From the NCBI GenBank assembly GCA_025057575.1, contig JANXBO010000003.1:1-55151 (forward strand): a stretch of DNA of 55,151 bases, read 5' to 3'. Origin of the DNA: Candidatus Caldisaccharidevorator malaysiensis (GTDB lineage: Bacteria; Armatimonadota; Fervidibacteria; Fervidibacterales; Fervidibacteraceae). Position numbers and translations under genes: made by a program. The notes under the pieces were generated by a model, which saw only the letters and a program-made list of their open reading frames with translations, ran no database searches and was not told the DNA's origin. Below, in pieces: positions 51,222-55,151 of the stretch (positions are counted from its first letter, which is position 1; each line of letters opens with the position of its first letter).

Positions 51222-51299
51222 AGGCGGGCTACCTATCTTCGGTTTCGCCGTGGTGACAGATCAAATGTTGGTGATCGTCGCCCCTTCGGCAGCCCGCCT
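51222..51299 (-). other. candidate structured RNA (long inverted repeat)
   Basis: AGGCGGGCT (51299-51291 on the minus strand) pairs with AGCCCGCCT (51230-51222), nine perfect base pairs. Inside are GCCG/CGGC and GATCA/TGATC helices, and outside, at 51201-51219, CCCTA/TAGGG. It lies between the second prepilin and the rhamnonate dehydratase genes. There is no T-run, so it is not a simple terminator. I do not recognise a known family. Confidence 0.3.
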
Positions 51300-51323
51300 C
51301 GGATGACGCTGGTCAATAGGGGC

Positions 51324-52034
51324 TCAGCGCTGCCATTCAGGGACCCAGTAGCGCTTGCTCCGCAGTTGGTCCAATTTGGTCCACTTAGCATGCCCGTCCA
51401 GGTAAGCGGTATTCAGACCGCCACTATGACGGTTGCGGGCAAACCACGCCCAGGTCCAGGGGCAGTTCGTCCATTCCCTGCCTGACCAATCGTCGCCTGC
51501 GCTGACATTGGCTTCCTGAGCCATATCCTTGCAATTGCCAGTATAACCGACATTCCAGACTCCGCCCCAAATCCATCCCCCGACCTCGGTCGTGACCACC
51601 GTGTCCGCTGGTTTGGGCCAGTTCGTCAGGGACGGGTGCCAACGGATCGCCAAGTTAAACCCGTAATGAAGCCGCGGAATCTCAGGGTCCTTGCCACAAG
51701 TCTCCTGACCTGTCGTCACGTCACCGATGCTGGGGCACAGCCAGATTTGCCGGTTCTTTGTGTAAGTTTCCAGAAGAGCAAAGAAGCAGAAGCCCCTTCG
51801 CCCCTGGCGAACCGCCGCGCATCCACACGGCATAGGAGGGACCCGCTCATCGTAATCCTGTGTATACTGAGCCACCGCCAGACCCATCTGGCGAACATTG
51901 TTCAAGCACGAAGCCTGACGCGCCTTGTCCCTTGCCTGGCTAAAGACTGGGAACAAGATCGCCGCCAGAATCGCGATTATGGCAATGACGACCAGAAGTT
52001 CAATAAGGGTAAAGCCCCAACTCTTTCGTCTCAT
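51324..52034 (-). CDS. prepilin-type pseudopilin with H-X9-DG tail
   Basis: Relative of the gene at 231. N-terminal RRKSWG precedes [21 protein letters not shown], the cleavage site and hydrophobic helix, followed by [29 protein letters not shown], nearly the same as in the first copy. C-terminal [16 protein letters not shown] gives H-X9-DG. At 236 aa it is shorter. ATG at 52034 follows AAGGAGG. It sits between the AraC regulator (88 bp) and the dehydratase, and may belong to their regulon. Confidence 0.87.
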   Translation of the reverse strand: MRRKSWGFTLIELLVVIAIIAILAAILFPVFSQARDKARQASCLNNVRQMGLAVAQYTQDYDERVPPMPCGCAAVRQGRRGFCFFALLETYTKNRQIWLCPSIGDVTTGQETCGKDPEIPRLHYGFNLAIRWHPSLTNWPKPADTVVTTEVGGWIWGGVWNVGYTGNCKDMAQEANVSAGDDWSGREWTNCPWTWAWFARNRHSGGLNTAYLDGHAKWTKLDQLRSKRYWVPEWQR

Positions 52035-52122
52035 CGTCCGTCCTCCTTTCAGGTAAAAAGGCTGGGACAGGAACCGAGGAAAAGGAAAGGCTTTCGTTAA
52101 CCCTTAGAGGGCAATTTTTGAT

Positions 52123-53100
52123 CTATCGCCAGACCCTCAAGTAGGGGGCAGAACGGGACTTCTTTTGCCGGCGGAAGGCAGCGGGAGCCTTTTGAAACGC
52201 CTGAGAGAAGGTCCGGTGGAAATTCCTCAGATCATTAAAGCCTGAAAGGAAGGCGACATCGGCAACGCTCAGCCCCGTCTCCTTCAGCAGGTAGAGGGCG
52301 ACCCGAAGGCGCAGGTCCCGAAGGTAACGAGCCGGGCTTATCCCCAAATACTTTCGGAACATCCGGCACAGGGATTCCGCCCGAACCCCACAGTAAGACG
52401 CTAACTGTTCCAAATTCAAGGGCTTGTTATAACCCCTGTGCAAGGCGGTCAGCGCGTGGCGGAGAGGAAGGGGCAGTTCCTTCTGCCCTCCCTCACCGGT
52501 TGCCCAGTCGCCGGGCGGGAAGGGCTGGGTTCGGGTCAAAAGTCCAAAAAGAGCCATCAAAAGGCCTTTCGTCAGACGAAGGTCTCGGTCGGGTCGGTTT
52601 CTCTCCTTTTCCCACTCCCAAAAAAGGTCTGCTAACCGCCGCTCCGCAATGATGAAATGGGCACTCTGATAATGGGCTGACCCTGTCAGCCGGGCTCTCA
52701 AAGTCACGATCCCAAAGGGGTGGATCTTAAACCAGAGCCAGTCCCTTTCGTCCCAAGGATTACCGATCGTTACATAAGGGACGTGCCCTGCTTCCTTAGG
52801 AAGATAAATGCCCTGACCCGACAGCAACTCCACCAGTTGCCCCTCTACCTCCATTAGGGCACGACCGGAAACGACGAAGATGAACTGGGGGGTTCCATCC
52901 CTTCGGTGACGGGACCATCCCTCGCTTTCAATCGGAAGAATCCGAACCCCGTCACGCATCGGCATCATCGTTGGGAAGAACAGGCGGTCGCCTACTGCTT
53001 CTAACCTTGGGATCAGCCGCCCGCTAATCAGGGCACACAGCGTCTCCCAAGAGCCTCCATCCCCGATTAACGGTAAATTCGGCAAATAGCGCCCGTTCAT
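52123..53100 (-). CDS. AraC-family transcriptional regulator
   Basis: Helix-turn-helix regulator. Residues about 60-150 look like a cupin sensor (PQFIFVVSGRALMEVEGQLVELLSGQGIYLP). The C-terminal AraC domain has two HTH motifs: LNLEQLASYCGVRAESLCRMFRKYLGISPARYLRDLRLRVALYLL and LSVADVAFLSGFNDLRNFHRTFSQAFQKAPAAFR. ATG at 53100 is chosen; the open frame goes on to 53229 without a ribosome site. It is upstream of the second prepilin and dehydratase genes on the same strand and may control a sugar-acid locus. The ligand is unknown. Confidence 0.87.
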   Translation of the reverse strand: MNGRYLPNLPLIGDGGSWETLCALISGRLIPRLEAVGDRLFFPTMMPMRDGVRILPIESEGWSRHRRDGTPQFIFVVSGRALMEVEGQLVELLSGQGIYLPKEAGHVPYVTIGNPWDERDWLWFKIHPFGIVTLRARLTGSAHYQSAHFIIAERRLADLFWEWEKERNRPDRDLRLTKGLLMALFGLLTRTQPFPPGDWATGEGGQKELPLPLRHALTALHRGYNKPLNLEQLASYCGVRAESLCRMFRKYLGISPARYLRDLRLRVALYLLKETGLSVADVAFLSGFNDLRNFHRTFSQAFQKAPAAFRRQKKSRSAPYLRVWR

Positions 53101-53326
53101 TGTGTGAAACCCCAAATCCCATTTTAACGCTCTTGAATGGAAAATGTTTTCTGTTGGGTCGCCAATGTTGTCACCGCCGCCTGTGGAGTCGCCCAATCCA
53201 TCGGCAGCGGCTGAGACCGTTCCTGTCATCCCAACGATCCCTTTGCGTCACGATGCCCGATCCGCCGTCATTATCTTTCCTGCGGACGCTTGAGTCGGTA
53301 GATGGTCTCTGAGGAAAAGGCTTGTT

Positions 53327-53563
53327 TTGATCTTGCTTTTGTTGACAGGAGGGACTGCCGTGAGGGCAGAGAAGAAGCAGGATTTGAACAGTCGTTCCTT
53401 TCCCGGTTCGGGAGAACTTTTCTTGCCTCCCCTTCGGCACATCAGCCGCTGTTACCACCACTCTGGTAACCAGATTTTGGTGCTCAAAAAGAGAAGCACC
53501 CTCTTTAACAGGTTTGTAAAGACGATCAATAGTGAACTCAGTTATGCCGACGCAAAGCGTTAA
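53327..53563 (+). CDS. possible small secreted protein
   Basis: An open frame, 78 residues from TTG. Extended upstream it reads LRKRLVLILLLLTGGTAVRA, an excellent signal-peptide shape with a basic start, but no ATG, GTG or TTG lies before LRKR in frame. The mature part (EKKQDLNSRSFPG...SYADAKR) is unrecognised. It ends 18 bp before the DUF6785-like gene. The opposite-strand frame at 53171-53578 is less convincing. A base-call error near 53302 (out-of-frame ATG) would supply a start. Confidence 0.35.
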   Translation: MILLLLTGGTAVRAEKKQDLNSRSFPGSGELFLPPLRHISRCYHHSGNQILVLKKRSTLFNRFVKTINSELSYADAKR

Positions 53564-53581
53564 TCCTATCCATTGCAAGCG

Positions 53582-55151
53582 ATGCTGAGGATCCTATTCG
53601 TCCTCATCCTTATCTTACTCAATGCCTGGTGGGACGCCGTCGGACTAATGACGGGACAAATGCGACCGTCCACCGTGTCCCTCTTTGTGAACGCTTTCGC
53701 CTGCCTGTTTCTGTTGGCTGTTGTTAACAGGCTGTCTCAATTAGTTTTCCGACCTCTTTTCAGCAATCAAACCCTGACTCACTTTTACATCGCCCTATCG
53801 GTTGCTTCTGCTCTCTTCGGACTGGATCTGCTTCAACCGCTTCTTTCCGTCGTCGCTCATCCTGTCTGGTTTGCTGGTGAAGGAAACGATTGGGACTTGA
53901 CTGTTCTTCCTCATTTACCCCAGCAAATGGTCGTCTGGGATAAGTCCAGTTTAAGGGGTTTTTACACAGGACTGTCCTCATTCAATACACCCTATGTGTT
54001 ATCGGGCTGGCTGGGACCCCTTACTTGGTGGGGTGTTTTTCTTCTCTTGCTGGGTGGGGCGCTCCTTTGTGCCACTTTTGTCCTTTTTCCTCTCTGGAGC
54101 CGTGCTCGTTTAAGTTTTCCGATCGCCCAAATACCATTGCGACTCTTAAGCCAAAGAGAAAACCTTTTTTATCAAAAAGTTTTTTGGTCGGGGTTAGGAA
54201 TCGCTGGTCTGGTCAACTTAATTAACGGTTTGCATTTTCTTTATCCCAACATCCCCAGTCTTGGCGGTTGGCTTCTGGATTTAAGCCCCTATTTTCCCAA
54301 CCGACCCTTAAACGCTATAGGCTGGACACCCATAACCATCTTACCGTTTGGCATCGGTTTGGGTTTTATTATGCCCGTTGATTTGCTGCTGTCTTCCTGG
54401 GTGTTTTATGTCGTGTGGAAGGTGGAAAGGATTGTTTCGGCAATGACCGGATGGTGGGGGTTGCCCCGGTTTCCCTATTTGGAGGAGCAGCAGTTCGGTG
54501 CCTATATTGCCTTTGCCGTCCTTTCCCTTGCGCCCTTAGCCGAGACTTGGCGGTGGCAAAAATCGTTCTTGGCTCATCCCTTTACCAGTGCGGTCGGCTT
54601 GGATTATGCTGTTGGAAAAAACTCTACCGAAAGAACCCGTTTCGCACACAACCCTTGGCTCCTCGGCTTCGTCTTCTTTTTCCTCTGTCTTCTCTTGTTA
54701 ATGTGGTGGCAAAAGATGACCTTGTGGCTGGCAACTCTTTTCTTCGCTGGTTACTTTCTCGTCTCCATCGGAATCGGTCGCATTCGGTCTCAATTAGGTT
54801 CTCCCGTCCACGACCTTCACTTTGCCGGTCCCGACCGAATCTTGGTTTACATCTTTGGCAGCCAAAACCTGTCCCCTCGTGACCTATCTATTCTTTCCCT
54901 TTTCGGGGGCTTTAACAGAGCCTATCGGGGTCACCCCTTTCCTCACATTTTGGAAGGTTTGTGGCTGGCGGAAGAGTTGTCCAAAGAACACAATTCGGAG
55001 GGTTTGCGCAACAGCAAACACACCCTGCCTTGGCGACTAACATTAGAGTCAACGATCATTGGCTGGATATTTGGCTACATCTTTGGTGCTTGGACTTTAT
55101 TGACGGCTTCTTACCGTTTCGGTGGGCGACCCTGGTATGGGACCGAGGTCT
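53582..55151 (+). CDS. DUF6785-like membrane protein, truncated by window end
   Basis: The frame is open from ATG 53582 to the last base; 523 codons are visible and no stop is seen. It has about 10 or more transmembrane helices (LFVLILILLNAWWDAVGLM, TWWGVFLLLLGGALLCATF, LLGFVFFFLCLLLLMWW). Conserved loops are RLSFPIAQIPLRLLSQ and NGLHFLYPNIPSLGGWLLDL. These match FPLADPPLEM and NGLHFYFPWVPEI of the gene at 46929. Function is unknown. The ATG has no obvious ribosome site. A possible secreted-protein frame ends 18 bp before it. Confidence 0.75.
   Translation, partial: MLRILFVLILILLNAWWDAVGLMTGQMRPSTVSLFVNAFACLFLLAVVNRLSQLVFRPLFSNQTLTHFYIALSVASALFGLDLLQPLLSVVAHPVWFAGEGNDWDLTVLPHLPQQMVVWDKSSLRGFYTGLSSFNTPYVLSGWLGPLTWWGVFLLLLGGALLCATFVLFPLWSRARLSFPIAQIPLRLLSQRENLFYQKVFWSGLGIAGLVNLINGLHFLYPNIPSLGGWLLDLSPYFPNRPLNAIGWTPITILPFGIGLGFIMPVDLLLSSWVFYVVWKVERIVSAMTGWWGLPRFPYLEEQQFGAYIAFAVLSLAPLAETWRWQKSFLAHPFTSAVGLDYAVGKNSTERTRFAHNPWLLGFVFFFLCLLLLMWWQKMTLWLATLFFAGYFLVSIGIGRIRSQLGSPVHDLHFAGPDRILVYIFGSQNLSPRDLSILSLFGGFNRAYRGHPFPHILEGLWLAEELSKEHNSEGLRNSKHTLPWRLTLESTIIGWIFGYIFGAWTLLTASYRFGGRPWYGTEV

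Noticed and set aside
53171-53578. Minus-strand 135-residue frame
   Set aside because: Composition is non-protein-like, and it overlaps a signal-peptide-like plus-strand frame and the AraC leader.
1-55151. CRISPR arrays, prophage, transposons or toxin-antitoxin modules
   Set aside because: No repeat-spacer pattern, integrase, transposase, inverted terminal repeats or recognisable toxin pair was seen.

Overview
The window is 55 kb of bacterial chromosome with dense, mostly intact genes on both strands. I saw no phage, insertion sequence, integrase or CRISPR array. Several traits together suggest a thermophilic or hot-spring member of the Armatimonadota, near the Fervidibacter type. These are two prepilin-type proteins with an H-X9-DG tail, two DUF6785-like giant membrane proteins, GH172, mandelate-racemase and Gfo/Idh sugar-acid enzymes, a B12-dependent ribonucleotide reductase, SBBP-repeat secreted proteins, many GTG/TTG starts and moderately high GC. 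This placement is inference; no marker gene was compared.

Layout. 0.2-1.6 kb: prepilin-like gene with two tiny membrane proteins. 1.7-7.4 kb: DUF72 protein, argH, then a minus-strand operon MoaD-like / LolA-TlpA fusion / Gfo-Idh / GT2. 7.5-13.1 kb: zinc-ribbon Ser/Thr kinase with an RDD membrane domain, bifunctional Rel, LysM cell-wall protein. 13.1-17.9 kb (minus): nfo, Gfo-Idh, Memo-like, lipoprotein, sigma factor, with ErpA-type scaffold. 18.1-20.2 kb: ribBA and nucleoside hydrolase. 20.2-26.1 kb (minus): sfsA-galU-queE-HAD-tyrS-MATE. 26.2-30.2 kb: GH172, cold-shock protein with a textbook promoter, lipoprotein, tatD, ubiX, sufU. 30.3-37.9 kb (minus): nrdJ behind tandem NrdR boxes, and a Gld-like ABC export operon with a DUF4340 protein. 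38.0-46.9 kb: hisG, a large secreted protein and two tandem SBBP beta-propeller genes, both with local frame damage. 46.9-55.2 kb: DUF6785 protein, tRNA-Thr, NUDIX, rhamnonate-dehydratase-like enzyme, second prepilin, AraC regulator and a truncated second DUF6785-like gene.

The strongest discovery is at 5927-7087 (minus). What looks like two genes is one continuous frame interrupted by a single TGA, exactly where the first catalytic cysteine of a thioredoxin CGPC motif belongs, giving UGPC. A perfect 7-bp hairpin with a GG-containing loop begins 9 nt after the TGA, as expected for a bacterial SECIS. The gene is therefore best read as a selenoprotein: signal peptide, LolA/DUF2092-like lipid-binding domain, then a selenocysteine TlpA-type redoxin. 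It is translationally coupled (ATGA) to the next gene, and downstream of a ubiquitin-like sulfur-carrier gene whose Gly-Gly is followed by three extra residues. SelA/SelB/SelC are not in the window, so machinery must be sought elsewhere.

Other points: a NrdR operator pair at the canonical 31-bp spacing in front of nrdJ; a 17-bp palindrome overlapping a terminator-like hairpin ahead of the sigma gene; two candidate structured RNAs (30-115 and 51222-51299); and single-base frame disruptions in the SBBP locus that are either assembly errors or early decay.
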